DNA from: a virus | Virus record (IMG/VR): IMGVR_UViG_3300020436_003687 | Coordinates: 1 to 45,926 of that record | Direction: 5' to 3' (one strand) | DNA length: 45,926 bases | Shown here: one piece after another, positions 28,987 through 36,046 of the stretch | Layout: every line of letters begins with the position of its first letter | How positions within the stretch are numbered: position 1 is the first letter of the stretch | Made by a program: the position numbers and the translations under genes | The notes under the pieces: generated by a model | What the model was told of the DNA's origin: nothing | What the model saw: only the letters and a program-made list of their open reading frames with translations | Databases searched by the model: none

Positions 28987-30822
28987 TTATTTTAAATTAT
29001 CACCACTTTCGTTTTGCATACGAATTTCTATTATAACTTGTCTATCTTCTGCTGTCAAATCATTTAAGTCAATTTCACCAGCATCTAATTGGGCCATTAA
29101 TTTTTCTATTCTAGCGTTAAGTTTGGTATGATATTCGTCTTCAGTGGTAAGTCGTTTTTGAGATTTTTGCCATAGCGTTTTATCGGATTGTTCTTCGTTT
29201 TGCACATACGCATCAGTTAAAATCCGTTGCTGTGACTTCTTAACTGCCTTTGGTTTGTATCCTGATTGGAACTCTCCAACCTCAGCTTCCGGTGCTAATT
29301 CATCCATGTCAGCTACTGCTACCTTCCTTACATTCTCAGGTTCAATAACTTCTGTGAGATCAGGCTTAATTCTTTCTTCAATAGGTGTTTCAACACTTTC
29401 ATTTTCTGGCATTTTCAATGCTTCTTCAACAGTAGCAGTTTCTGGCTGATCAAATAGTTTTGGAGGCACTGTTTCTGTTTGCATATCAATTGCAACTTCA
29501 TCTAGATCAAAGCCGTCTTTTTCTTCTTTTTTTTCAGAATCGTTTTTGTCTTCTTGAACAATTTCCACATGATCAGATTTTGGTTTCTCAACTTTACTGT
29601 TAAATTCATTTAGTTTGTCTTGCCAATCCTTAAGCTGTTCTGTAGCTTTGGACATCTTTTTATTAGCCTGTTTAGCCATTGTTTCATTCCACTTTAATGT
29701 AATATCTTCCTCATCAGGTTTTTCTAGATCAATTACTTCTTGTGGCTTTGGTGGAGTGACAGGAAATCTTCTTAGTAAACTTTGGTTAGCTGCCACCAAT
29801 AGTAATACTGCCAATGGATCAAATACACAAATTATAACAAGTATTATCCATCTTACAGCTTCAGATGTATTCACTTCGTTTGTAACCCCCCAATCGACTG
29901 CAAGTGCGGCAATATATTTTACAGGGCCAACTTCAGCTTCAAGTTTGATCATTTTGCTTTCAAGAGGTTCTCGCTCCACAACTAGATCATCAATAGTATT
30001 TTGTGCTGTCAATATGTTTGCTTCAGCCAGTTTTATTTGTGCGTAGACATCACTCTTGTCATCAACATCTCCAGCTCTTAACTTATCAATCCTAGTTTGG
30101 ATTATTGCTGTGTCTTTTGAATAATCCTCTTTTAATAAAGCAATTCTGTTTTGTGCATCAATTATTTGTTTGTTAATCATTGCACGTTCTTCTTTTTGTG
30201 ATTCTTTTAATTCTTTTGCGGCTTTTTCTTCATTGAAAAATTGTTTGTTTGCTGTCAGCACATCACTAACATCTTTATCCAGCACATTCATTCTAGCGTT
30301 TAAATCTTTAATTGTATTGGTCTCGACTGCAAGTAGTGTTTTGAATTTGTCTTCAATTGCTTTCAAACTACTTTGTTCTATACCAATTGCATCTGTGTTT
30401 GATTTGCCAGTATTTGCAAGACTTTTTTCTGCTCTTTCAATCACCAATTGCTGTCTTTCAATATAAGTTTCTTGGCTATTAATTTTGTTATTGATTATTT
30501 CAATTCGTTGATTGACTGTATTTTCTGCAAGGTTCTGTTCTAAGTGTGCTTTGGATAGAAATCCAAAAATTCCCATGGAGGTAATTAAACTTAGGACAAT
30601 GACTGCGATTGTGAGATAAGATTTTAGTAGAAACCTAGTGTGTTTCCAATTTCTATATAACCATGAGGCAGTAACTAATTTTCCTACTTCAAGCACTGAT
30701 CCCATTATTACCACTGGCCAAAAAGCACCTGGAAATATTGTTGCTAATCCTATCACAGAATAAAAAATGGCCACTCCAGATATGGATAGTGCAGATAACA
30801 ATGTAAGTATTGCAATAAACAT
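28987..30822 (-). CDS. Membrane-anchored long coiled-coil protein, 611 aa
   Basis: Three or four N-terminal membrane segments (about 1-30, 33-55, 67-90), a coiled coil of about 200 residues (95-305), a return membrane segment (IILVIICVFDPLAVLLLVAAN, about 330-350) and an acidic, low-complexity cytoplasmic tail (about 365-611). The VGPVKYIAALAVDWG...ETAVRWI/FDPLAVLLL block is shared with proteins of many marine T4-like phages. Function is unknown; superinfection control, lysis timing or membrane scaffolding are guesses. A late octamer ends exactly 5 bp before the ATG. Confidence 0.75.
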   Translation of the reverse strand: MFIAILTLLSALSISGVAIFYSVIGLATIFPGAFWPVVIMGSVLEVGKLVTASWLYRNWKHTRFLLKSYLTIAVIVLSLITSMGIFGFLSKAHLEQNLAENTVNQRIEIINNKINSQETYIERQQLVIERAEKSLANTGKSNTDAIGIEQSSLKAIEDKFKTLLAVETNTIKDLNARMNVLDKDVSDVLTANKQFFNEEKAAKELKESQKEERAMINKQIIDAQNRIALLKEDYSKDTAIIQTRIDKLRAGDVDDKSDVYAQIKLAEANILTAQNTIDDLVVEREPLESKMIKLEAEVGPVKYIAALAVDWGVTNEVNTSEAVRWIILVIICVFDPLAVLLLVAANQSLLRRFPVTPPKPQEVIDLEKPDEEDITLKWNETMAKQANKKMSKATEQLKDWQDKLNEFNSKVEKPKSDHVEIVQEDKNDSEKKEEKDGFDLDEVAIDMQTETVPPKLFDQPETATVEEALKMPENESVETPIEERIKPDLTEVIEPENVRKVAVADMDELAPEAEVGEFQSGYKPKAVKKSQQRILTDAYVQNEEQSDKTLWQKSQKRLTTEDEYHTKLNARIEKLMAQLDAGEIDLNDLTAEDRQVIIEIRMQNESGDNLK

Positions 30823-30827
30823 AGATG

Positions 30828-30835
30828 TATTTAAT
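30828..30835 (-). promoter_or_regulatory. Late promoter octamer ATTAAATA, 5 bp from ATG
   Basis: The minus-strand ATTAAATA is followed by CATCT and the ATG at 30822. It lies back to back with the plus-strand late octamer at 30872-30879. Confidence 0.6.
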
Positions 30836-30871
30836 ACATTTTAGCGCCAGTTTTAATACAAGTGAATATTT

Positions 30872-30879
30872 GGTAAATA
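30872..30879 (+). promoter_or_regulatory. Late promoter octamer GGTAAATA, 5 bp from ATG
   Basis: GGTAAATA is followed by TTTAC and the ATG at 30885. The 5-bp gap fixes the internal ATG as the start rather than the longer frame from 30825. Confidence 0.55.
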
Positions 30880-30884
30880 TTTAC

Positions 30885-31193
30885 ATGGCAACAGTTACAT
30901 TACACTCAACACAGTCTGGTTTAAACAAACCTGTGACTCCACATTCACCAAACGGGATAGCACATTCTCAATCGAACATCACAGGCACAGACGGATTAAG
31001 AACTAATGTAAAATCAGAAAGAGCCAAATTCAAACTTGATTATAGTGCTTGGGTGACTTCTTGGAAAACAAATTTCCTAGCAGGTAACTCTGACGGATTT
31101 GCAGATGACACAGCGGCCGCAGCCGCATATGACGGAACATTCACATCTGTAGATGGTTCAACAGCCGTAAACGTTGATTACGCCGACGAATAA
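30885..31193 (+). CDS. Small probable virion protein, 102 aa
   Basis: The sequence MATVTLHSTQSGLNKPVTPHSPNGIAHSQSNITG... is rich in Thr, Ser and Asn and reads like a small phage decoration or appendage protein. A middle helix (SERAKFKLDYSAWVTSWKTNFLAGNSDG) and an Ala/Asp-rich tail follow. There is no signal peptide. It has its own plus-strand late promoter and converges on another likely virion gene (31222-31860). Assignment is by composition and promoter class only. Confidence 0.55.
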   Translation: MATVTLHSTQSGLNKPVTPHSPNGIAHSQSNITGTDGLRTNVKSERAKFKLDYSAWVTSWKTNFLAGNSDGFADDTAAAAAYDGTFTSVDGSTAVNVDYADE

Positions 31194-31221
31194 TCTTACT
31201 ATTTTTTTTTAATTAAAAATA

Positions 31222-31860
31222 TTACTCAGCTGTATATGATAGAGCGTTATCTGTAGGAGTTTGGTTAGCTGTGTTTGGTCTGAATGTTGTTACTTCAGCA
31301 ACTGTAATTGCTTCAACAATTTCACCAATGCTTGCAGTCAAAACAGGTCCAGCTGTAACTTCTATGTCTGATATTTCACCTGCACCAGATGTTGGATTAA
31401 ACACACTCATTTTTTCTGTTCTAGTTGTGTTTAATGCTTCAGCAATTTTGTCTTGAATGTATAATGCTTTTGTTGTTGTAGTTGTAGATCCGTCAATTGT
31501 TGTTCCTGTTGTAGGTACAAAGTCTGCGGTATCAAAAACCAAAGTAAAGTTAATATCTGTGATTGGGTTATCACCCGCATCACTAGCATAAGTTGTTACG
31601 ATGTTATGAACTGAAAAATTTGATCTTACAGCCAAAGCCTCCATCATCATTTTGAATCTTAATTGTCCTCTAGATACTAAAAGTGATTGAGCTAAAGTAG
31701 TTGGTTTTGTTGCAAAGTCATCTGCGGCACAAGGTGAACATCTTCCACCATTTACTGTTTCTGTGTCTAAGAAACCGCTCATTGCGATATCAACTGTGAA
31801 CATCTGTCCAGCTGGTTGAGCTAACGAAACTGCTGCTGATTTTGGTTCTACTACTGCCAT
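31222..31860 (-). CDS. Probable virion structural protein, 212 aa
   Basis: An acidic, Thr/Ala-rich, beta-looking protein without signal peptide (VEPKSAAVSLAQPAGQMFTVDIAMSGFLDTETVNGG). It has a lone GGRCSPCAADD cysteine pair near residue 40, repeated Thr runs (GTTIDGSTTTTTK) and long beta segments. It has the best T4 late promoter of the window (TATAAATA) and a real leader with an AAGGAA ribosome site, which fits high-level late expression. I do not recognise the exact family; a tail, decoration or head-associated protein is likely. Confidence 0.6.
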   Translation of the reverse strand: MAVVEPKSAAVSLAQPAGQMFTVDIAMSGFLDTETVNGGRCSPCAADDFATKPTTLAQSLLVSRGQLRFKMMMEALAVRSNFSVHNIVTTYASDAGDNPITDINFTLVFDTADFVPTTGTTIDGSTTTTTKALYIQDKIAEALNTTRTEKMSVFNPTSGAGEISDIEVTAGPVLTASIGEIVEAITVAEVTTFRPNTANQTPTDNALSYTAE

Positions 31861-31886
31861 GTTTTAATTCCTTACTGTAATACTGT

Positions 31887-31894
31887 TATTTATA
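31887..31894 (-). promoter_or_regulatory. Canonical T4 late promoter TATAAATA
   Basis: The minus-strand TATAAATA is an exact match to the T4 late consensus. It is followed by a 26-bp stretch with AAGGAA before the ATG at 31860. It anchors the assignment of the shorter-spaced variants as late promoters. Confidence 0.85.
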
Positions 31895-31898
31895 CAGA

Positions 31899-32309
31899 TT
31901 ATTTATAAAAGAACCAAGTAGGAGACCCAATATATTTGCAGGCGTTATTAGTCATTTGCTTGTGTTTGCTCTTATATCTAATGTATGTTTGGTACATACG
32001 GCAGTATCCAGACGATATTGGATATGATTGTATTACCCTAACTTTGCCTGTAACAAGACGTTTGGTGCTGTGCCAAGTAACAATCTCTCCATTTGGTATA
32101 CTATTAAGCATGAAATAGACAGCGGATTTATGTTGGTTTTTTTCATCCTTTGATAAACGCAAACTGAGATATTGAGTGTATCTAAAATTGTATTTTACAT
32201 AACTTTTTCTGTCATCTTCTATCCATTTAGGCACTGGCATTTCGCCAACAGCATGCCCACTTCCAAATAGCACACTAATTGATATTATGATAACCCGGAA
32301 CAATTTCAT
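31899..32309 (-). CDS. Secreted 17-kDa surface-antigen-like protein, 136 aa
   Basis: ATG 32309 (preceded by GGAG) gives a signal peptide MKLFRVIIISISVLFGSGHA. The C-terminal half (GYCRMYQTYIRYKSKHKQMTNNACKYIGSPTWFFYK) has the Cys-R-x-Y...ACk...G.W layout of the 17-kDa outer-membrane antigen family. Such proteins sit in the periplasm or outer membrane. It overlaps the previous secreted-protein gene and shares an operon with it. Role in phage unknown. Confidence 0.6.
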   Translation of the reverse strand: MKLFRVIIISISVLFGSGHAVGEMPVPKWIEDDRKSYVKYNFRYTQYLSLRLSKDEKNQHKSAVYFMLNSIPNGEIVTWHSTKRLVTGKVRVIQSYPISSGYCRMYQTYIRYKSKHKQMTNNACKYIGSPTWFFYK

Positions 32310-32631
32310 ATCCATCTCCATTGATTTTTTTACATGCAATACCTCGCATATTCACAAGCTGTCCACTCAAAGGCATCTGCCAAGTGAAAACTTCACAAGA
32401 TTCTGCAATACCACTGTCATACAAAAAGTCTTTGACTCCATCATTACACACCATCTTTTCTTCGGTGCGTGTGTCAATAACTACACCTTCGCTGTTCTCA
32501 ACTTTTATCTGTGTTACTTCAATATCACAGTATTGATCATTCCATGGGCCGCCTGCTTTTGCCATGTTTGAAAATAAAGTTATAAACACTGATAGTAAAA
32601 TCAGAGCAATGAACATATAAATTGACTTCAT
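32275..32631 (-). CDS. Small secreted protein, 118 aa
   Basis: A signal peptide (MKSIYMFIALILLSVFITLFSNMAKA) precedes a Cys-containing beta-rich domain with five Cys (DQYCDIEV, MVCNDGV, ESCEVFTW, GIACKK). This suggests disulfides in the periplasm. No family recognised. It sits between the LPP20-like lipoprotein and the surface-antigen-like protein, three exported products in a row. Confidence 0.55.
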   Translation of the reverse strand: MKSIYMFIALILLSVFITLFSNMAKAGGPWNDQYCDIEVTQIKVENSEGVVIDTRTEEKMVCNDGVKDFLYDSGIAESCEVFTWQMPLSGQLVNMRGIACKKINGDGYEIVPGYHNIN

Positions 32632-32634
32632 AAC

Positions 32635-33108
32635 TTATATGTTCAAATCACTCTTCTTAACTTCTATCAACACATACGCTCTATAACTTTTGTGTTTTGT
32701 AACAAAAATTTCAGACTTTGTAACCAAATACCCTTGGGCAATAGAGTCTTCAATCTTATTAACAATTGTGTCCTTAGAATTACTTGTTGCTGTGAGATCT
32801 TCATTATCACCTACTTCGATCTTTTCAATAGTAGTTTGATTGTTCATTTCTCCAGATACTCTGTCAAGTAACTTTGCTTTGGCAAGGAGGACCGCTTTTT
32901 TCACTGCTAGTTCCATATCAGGAGATACCGCAGTACCTGACTCTTGAAACTTAAACATTGTTTCACGATCATACTTAACATACCACTTAGGTGTGTTTTT
33001 AACCACGCCAGTTTTGTTAAGGTCATGTTTTACCTTGTAGGTACCACTACAATTAGATAGTAGTATACCAGCAACAAAGATAAGGATAAACTTACTTAGA
33101 TTTTTCAT
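32635..33108 (-). CDS. LPP20-like lipoprotein, 157 aa
   Basis: A lipoprotein signal (MKNLSKFILIFVAGILLSNC, lipidated Cys20) is followed by TPKWYVKYDRETMFKFQESGTAVSPDMELAVKKAVLLAKAKLLDRVSGEMNNQT. This matches LPP20/DUF-type outer-membrane lipoproteins (P.W......G.g.a.s...A...A...A...la). The C-terminus ends in a beta strand (SYRAYVLIEVKKSDL). It is probably in the outer membrane facing the periplasm. A GGAG site lies inside the stop region of the 47-aa ORF just upstream. Confidence 0.75.
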   Translation of the reverse strand: MKNLSKFILIFVAGILLSNCSGTYKVKHDLNKTGVVKNTPKWYVKYDRETMFKFQESGTAVSPDMELAVKKAVLLAKAKLLDRVSGEMNNQTTIEKIEVGDNEDLTATSNSKDTIVNKIEDSIAQGYLVTKSEIFVTKHKSYRAYVLIEVKKSDLNI

Positions 33109-33115
33109 ATTTCTC

Positions 33116-33259
33116 CTATTCTTTTATTTTGCTAATCATACTTGATACAGAATCAATAATTTGGCTAACATTAAAGTCTGTGCTGAACTGAGCCCAGCCA
33201 TCGCCAATCATTGGATACACAGCAAGAAAGATTGCAAAAAGTATTATTAATTTAATCAT
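33116..33259 (-). CDS. 47-aa secreted/membrane peptide
   Basis: The frame begins MIKLIILFAIFLAVYPMIGD and continues GWAQFSTDFNVSQIIDSVSS to a TAG that overlaps the GGAG site of the lipoprotein gene. It has a signal-like N-terminus with a possible cleavage near GWA. A sigma-70 promoter ends 6 bp before the ATG, so this is the first, probably leaderless, gene of the exported-protein operon. Function unknown. Confidence 0.6.
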   Translation of the reverse strand: MIKLIILFAIFLAVYPMIGDGWAQFSTDFNVSQIIDSVSSMISKIKE

Positions 33260-33265
33260 AGTAAA

Positions 33266-33293
33266 ATTATAGCACAATTTCCAAATACGTCAA
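33266..33293 (-). promoter_or_regulatory. Sigma-70 promoter TTGACG-16-TATAAT, near-leaderless
   Basis: On the minus strand TTGACG (33293-33288) and TATAAT (33271-33266) are separated by 16 bp; the ATG (33259) begins 6 bp after the -10 hexamer. An inverted repeat TCAAC-CTAA-GTTGA (33290-33303) overlaps the -35 box, a possible operator. Confidence 0.8.
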
Positions 33294-33333
33294 CCTAAGT
33301 TGATCTTAACAAAAGTGTTGATTTTACTAGGTT

Positions 33334-33624
33334 TTATAGTATGGTTTTGATAAACCCTACTCCATCAATGCCAAGATATACCAAATACATTAATGTAAAG
33401 CCAAAACTTCTCCGACTCCATGCTCCATACATCAAAAAGCAAGTTGCAATCAAAAAGAAAATATAAGCGACAAACATTGGTGGATTAGGTGAATACCACA
33501 TAAGGATAAGAGAAGCAATCAAGTTAGACAGCATTCCTATAACCTCATAGCAGAATCTTTTAGGATTTGATTTAAAATCCTCTTTGATCCATTGTAAAGT
33601 TGTTTTTCTTCCTATCCTTGCCAT
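33334..33624 (-). CDS. Membrane protein, 96 aa
   Basis: The ATG at 33624 overlaps the radical SAM stop as TAATG. A basic soluble start (MARIGRKTTLQWIKEDFKSNPKRFCYEV) precedes about three membrane segments (IGMLSNLIASLILMWY, MFVAYIFFLIATCFLMYGAW, FGFTLMYLVYLGIDGVGF). Similar small membrane proteins occur in marine myophages. Function unknown. Confidence 0.6.
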   Translation of the reverse strand: MARIGRKTTLQWIKEDFKSNPKRFCYEVIGMLSNLIASLILMWYSPNPPMFVAYIFFLIATCFLMYGAWSRRSFGFTLMYLVYLGIDGVGFIKTIL

Positions 33625-34535
33625 TACCGTAATTGTATCTCCTTTTTCCATTGGGATCTTTTACCTTTAGACCCACAAGCTCTACGACATATATAAAAAG
33701 GCGTGTCTGTCACAAACCTTGCTTTGTATTCTTTGAATAATTCTTTATTGTTATAATCTCTTATGTCACTATGTAATTCTAGGCCAACTTTGTTAAGATA
33801 TGCTTCTGCCATATGACAGCAAGGCCAATATTTTCCTGTGTAATCAAGAAACACACTTTGGTCTCTATCTTTTTCACACAATATATTTCTGCCATAAGAG
33901 GGCGGTTGATAGTCACCTGCAGGTTCAATACCAAAGTTCAAAGTATATGTGTCCCATCTATCTGTTTCTTTTGTTCTAAACCAACTAAAGCCCATACTAT
34001 TTGCTAAATCCTTTGCTTCAGACACTTGATGTTTGTTGTGTTCAAAAACCAACATATCCCAATGGGCCTTAGCACCTGTTGAAATAAATGCCTTAACATT
34101 CTCCATTATTTTTTGCCATCGAACATTTCTTCTATACATGTGATTGGTATCCTCCAATCCATCTATGCTAAACACACAGTAGTCTAAATGCCCTTGTAAT
34201 TCATTACCCAATCTTGTCCACCATTCTTTTGTTTTAAGGCCGCCATTACTGTTAAGGCCAATTGTAATTTTATTATTATGTTTTTTAAAAAATTTTGTTA
34301 TGTCAATAAGTTCAGGTGCAGAAGCTGGATCGCCAACATTACCACAAAAAAATACTTTATCTAATTTTTTTATTTGTTCTGGTTTAATATTTTCTTCAAA
34401 CCAACTTAATGGCAAACTCTTTAATTTAATATAAGGATTAACCATCTTGCCATAAACATTTCTGGCACACATGGGACATTCTGCGTTACAAAGACTAGTT
34501 GGCTCTATGTGGATTTCTTTTACATTATCTAGCAT
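33624..34535 (-). CDS. Radical SAM/SPASM protein 1, 303 aa
   Basis: EPTSLCNAECPMCARN carries the C-x3-C-x2-C cluster site (Cys16, Cys20, Cys23). KVFFCGNVGDPASAPE is the GGEP-like SAM contact and FSIDGLEDTNHMYRRNVRW follows. The C-terminal region has Cys residues (ILCEKDRD, YWPCCHMAE, YICRRACGSKGKR) typical of SPASM auxiliary-cluster domains. Such enzymes modify peptides or other substrates by radical chemistry. Substrate unknown. A late octamer ends exactly 5 bp before the ATG. Confidence 0.85.
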   Translation of the reverse strand: MLDNVKEIHIEPTSLCNAECPMCARNVYGKMVNPYIKLKSLPLSWFEENIKPEQIKKLDKVFFCGNVGDPASAPELIDITKFFKKHNNKITIGLNSNGGLKTKEWWTRLGNELQGHLDYCVFSIDGLEDTNHMYRRNVRWQKIMENVKAFISTGAKAHWDMLVFEHNKHQVSEAKDLANSMGFSWFRTKETDRWDTYTLNFGIEPAGDYQPPSYGRNILCEKDRDQSVFLDYTGKYWPCCHMAEAYLNKVGLELHSDIRDYNNKELFKEYKARFVTDTPFYICRRACGSKGKRSQWKKEIQLR

Positions 34536-34540
34536 AAAAT

Positions 34541-34548
34541 TATTTAAT
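34541..34548 (-). promoter_or_regulatory. Late promoter octamer ATTAAATA, 5 bp from ATG
   Basis: The minus-strand ATTAAATA is followed by ATTTT and the ATG at 34535. Confidence 0.6.
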
Positions 34549-34549
34549 G

Positions 34550-34912
34550 CTAGTTTCTACGCATCTTTGATATTTCTTCAGCACCTTCTTTGTCCCAAAT
34601 AGGCACAAGGTTGCTTTTATGCATCAATCCAATTCCAATTAATTTACGTTCACCCGAATATTGTTGTTCTTGTTTTTTGTTACCACCACCGTTTACAGGT
34701 ATTTTGTCTGATGTTTTTGGATAGTTAGGATCAACTTTATACTCTGGCGGATTGTATCCTTTAAACTGTTTGGCTTTTTGTTTTAATGTGTAGTTGTCTA
34801 AGCCTTGCGATTGTAACCATTCCTCATGATTCGCTTGTGCATCACGATTACGTCTACTGTTTTCAATTTTTTTCTTCATGCGTTTTGCTAATCTAATTTG
34901 AATATAACCCAT
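34550..34912 (-). CDS. Basic phage protein, 120 aa
   Basis: ATG 34912 (MGYIQIRLAKRMKKKIENSRRNRDAQANHEEWLQSQGL) is chosen because a perfect sigma-70 promoter ends 7 bp upstream; the longer frame from 34951 would cross that promoter. The C-terminus GERKLIGIGLMHKSNLVPIWDKEGAEEISKMRR is a conserved phrase in marine T4-like phage proteins of unknown role. The N-terminal half is basic and helical. Probably an early protein with a leaderless mRNA. Confidence 0.65.
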   Translation of the reverse strand: MGYIQIRLAKRMKKKIENSRRNRDAQANHEEWLQSQGLDNYTLKQKAKQFKGYNPPEYKVDPNYPKTSDKIPVNGGGNKKQEQQYSGERKLIGIGLMHKSNLVPIWDKEGAEEISKMRRN

Positions 34913-34919
34913 ATTTAGT

Positions 34920-34948
34920 ATTATAGCATTACGGTAAATTATTGTCAA
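34920..34948 (-). promoter_or_regulatory. Perfect sigma-70 promoter, near-leaderless
   Basis: On the minus strand TTGACA (34948-34943), 17 bp, TATAAT (34925-34920), both exact. It overlaps the last codons of the glucosaminidase gene. The start codon at 34912 begins 7 bp after the -10 hexamer. Confidence 0.9.
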
Positions 34949-35570
34949 CAATAGTTGACCATATTAGGTCAATGTATTTTGGATTTGTACTCCAAGCAGT
35001 GATTCCATTTAATAGTTTACGATAGTCCCAATTACCTTTATCCAGTTGTTTTGCTCGCTCTTTTCTAAATTCTTCGTATGCTGGATGAGTATTTAAAATC
35101 CTTATCATATCTTTTACAGAATCACACTTTGTACTGTATTTTTTTACTCCAAATAATGCATCTAAATTTTCTAATGGTTTCATATGTGGAGTGGTGAGAT
35201 CCCAAGTCCTTACTCCAAACAATGCGTTTCCTTCAGTGGCAAATCTACTTACTCCCCAATTGGATTCAACTCCAGCCATTGCTATAATAATAGAAGTTGG
35301 CACTCTGCTCATTCTGTCTGTTGTAAAGTTTAAGAAGTCAACACATCTTCCTACAGCTTTTATAAAAGTCTTTTTATCATTGTATGTGAACTCTGGCTGT
35401 GAAAATCCAAGATATATTACTTCACTCACTTCTTTTTTATGAAATTCTTTTTCAATTTTTTCAGTAGTCCATTTATTTGGATAAAAGGTTCCAGCCAAAA
35501 AGGACAATCCGATTACGATCGTACTCAGTAAAACTGTTCCAATAATTAAATGTAAATTCTGTTTTGTCAT
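34929..35570 (-). CDS. Membrane-anchored Bax/FlgJ-like glucosaminidase, 213 aa
   Basis: An N-terminal membrane anchor or signal (IIGTVLLSTIVIGLSFLAGTFY, about 9-30) is followed by a glucosaminidase domain: VPTSIIIAMAGVESNWGVSRFATEGNALFGVRTW with the catalytic Glu102, and KKYSTKCDSVKDMIRILNTHPAYEEFRK. Members cut the glycan backbone of peptidoglycan. The uncleavable-looking anchor suits a signal-arrest-release lysin or an inner-membrane enzyme that opens a path for the CsgG pore (inference). It follows a terminator hairpin. Confidence 0.8.
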   Translation of the reverse strand: MTKQNLHLIIGTVLLSTIVIGLSFLAGTFYPNKWTTEKIEKEFHKKEVSEVIYLGFSQPEFTYNDKKTFIKAVGRCVDFLNFTTDRMSRVPTSIIIAMAGVESNWGVSRFATEGNALFGVRTWDLTTPHMKPLENLDALFGVKKYSTKCDSVKDMIRILNTHPAYEEFRKERAKQLDKGNWDYRKLLNGITAWSTNPKYIDLIWSTIVDNNLP

Positions 35571-35614
35571 AAAAATGATAGCAGGCTGTAAACTTATATA
35601 TACAACCTGCTATC
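35571..35614 (-). terminator. Intrinsic terminator
   Basis: GATAGCAGGTTGTA and TACAGCCTGCTATC (minus-strand reading) form a 14-bp stem with one G-T pair and a 10-base loop (35577-35614), followed by ATTTTT. It ends the transcript of the 118-aa gene just before the glucosaminidase ATG. Confidence 0.85.
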
Positions 35615-35622
35615 TTGTTTTA

Positions 35623-35979
35623 CTAGACAGCAACTTTTTCTGCTGCTGGTTCTTCTACCGTTTCAGTTTCAGAATATTTTACTTTGTATTCTGCTTCTGC
35701 TGAATTCATAAATGAATTCCAGTCTGCTTTAGATAAACCTGTAAATCTTGTAATTATACCATCACTCATAATTTTAAAAGATCCACATAATTTATGTGAA
35801 CTGTCTTCTGCTATCTTATGAACTACTCCTGTAGCTTTACCATCGGCATTTTCTCTACCCATGATATACATGTAGTTTCCTGATCTACCAGTCCACTTGT
35901 TATTAGTTTGTGTATCAGATTGACATCTTGCTCTAACCTGATCCATTACTAGTTGTGCTTTCGCTGAACATTTATACAT
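35623..35979 (-). CDS. Strongly expressed small phage protein, 118 aa
   Basis: The start is ATG 35979, with AGGAGG spaced 6 bp upstream; the longer frame crosses the promoter. The protein (MYKCSAKAQLVMDQVRARCQSDTQTNNKWTGRSGNYMYIMGRENADGKATGVVHKIAEDSSHKLCGSFKIMSDG...) has three Cys and an acidic tail (ETETVEEPAAEKVAV). No family recognised. Its own promoter, best-quality ribosome site and own terminator make it a one-gene unit built for high expression, possibly early. Confidence 0.65.
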   Translation of the reverse strand: MYKCSAKAQLVMDQVRARCQSDTQTNNKWTGRSGNYMYIMGRENADGKATGVVHKIAEDSSHKLCGSFKIMSDGIITRFTGLSKADWNSFMNSAEAEYKVKYSETETVEEPAAEKVAV

Positions 35980-36003
35980 AATTGTTCCTCCTAAATTACC
36001 ACT

Positions 36004-36032
36004 ATTATAACAGGTAATGGTATTTCCGTCAA
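36004..36032 (-). promoter_or_regulatory. Sigma-70 promoter TTGACG-17-TATAAT
   Basis: On the minus strand TTGACG (36032-36027) and TATAAT (36009-36004) are 17 bp apart. The leader of about 20 nt includes AGGAGG. It lies at the end of the aminotransferase operon. Confidence 0.9.
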
Positions 36033-36046
36033 CCGCTCCAAAGTCG

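Noticed and set aside
29615-30466. Plus-strand open frames opposite the 611-aa coiled-coil gene
   Set aside because: Ser/Ala/Thr-rich products are the usual antisense image of a coiled-coil coding sequence; no start signals are present.
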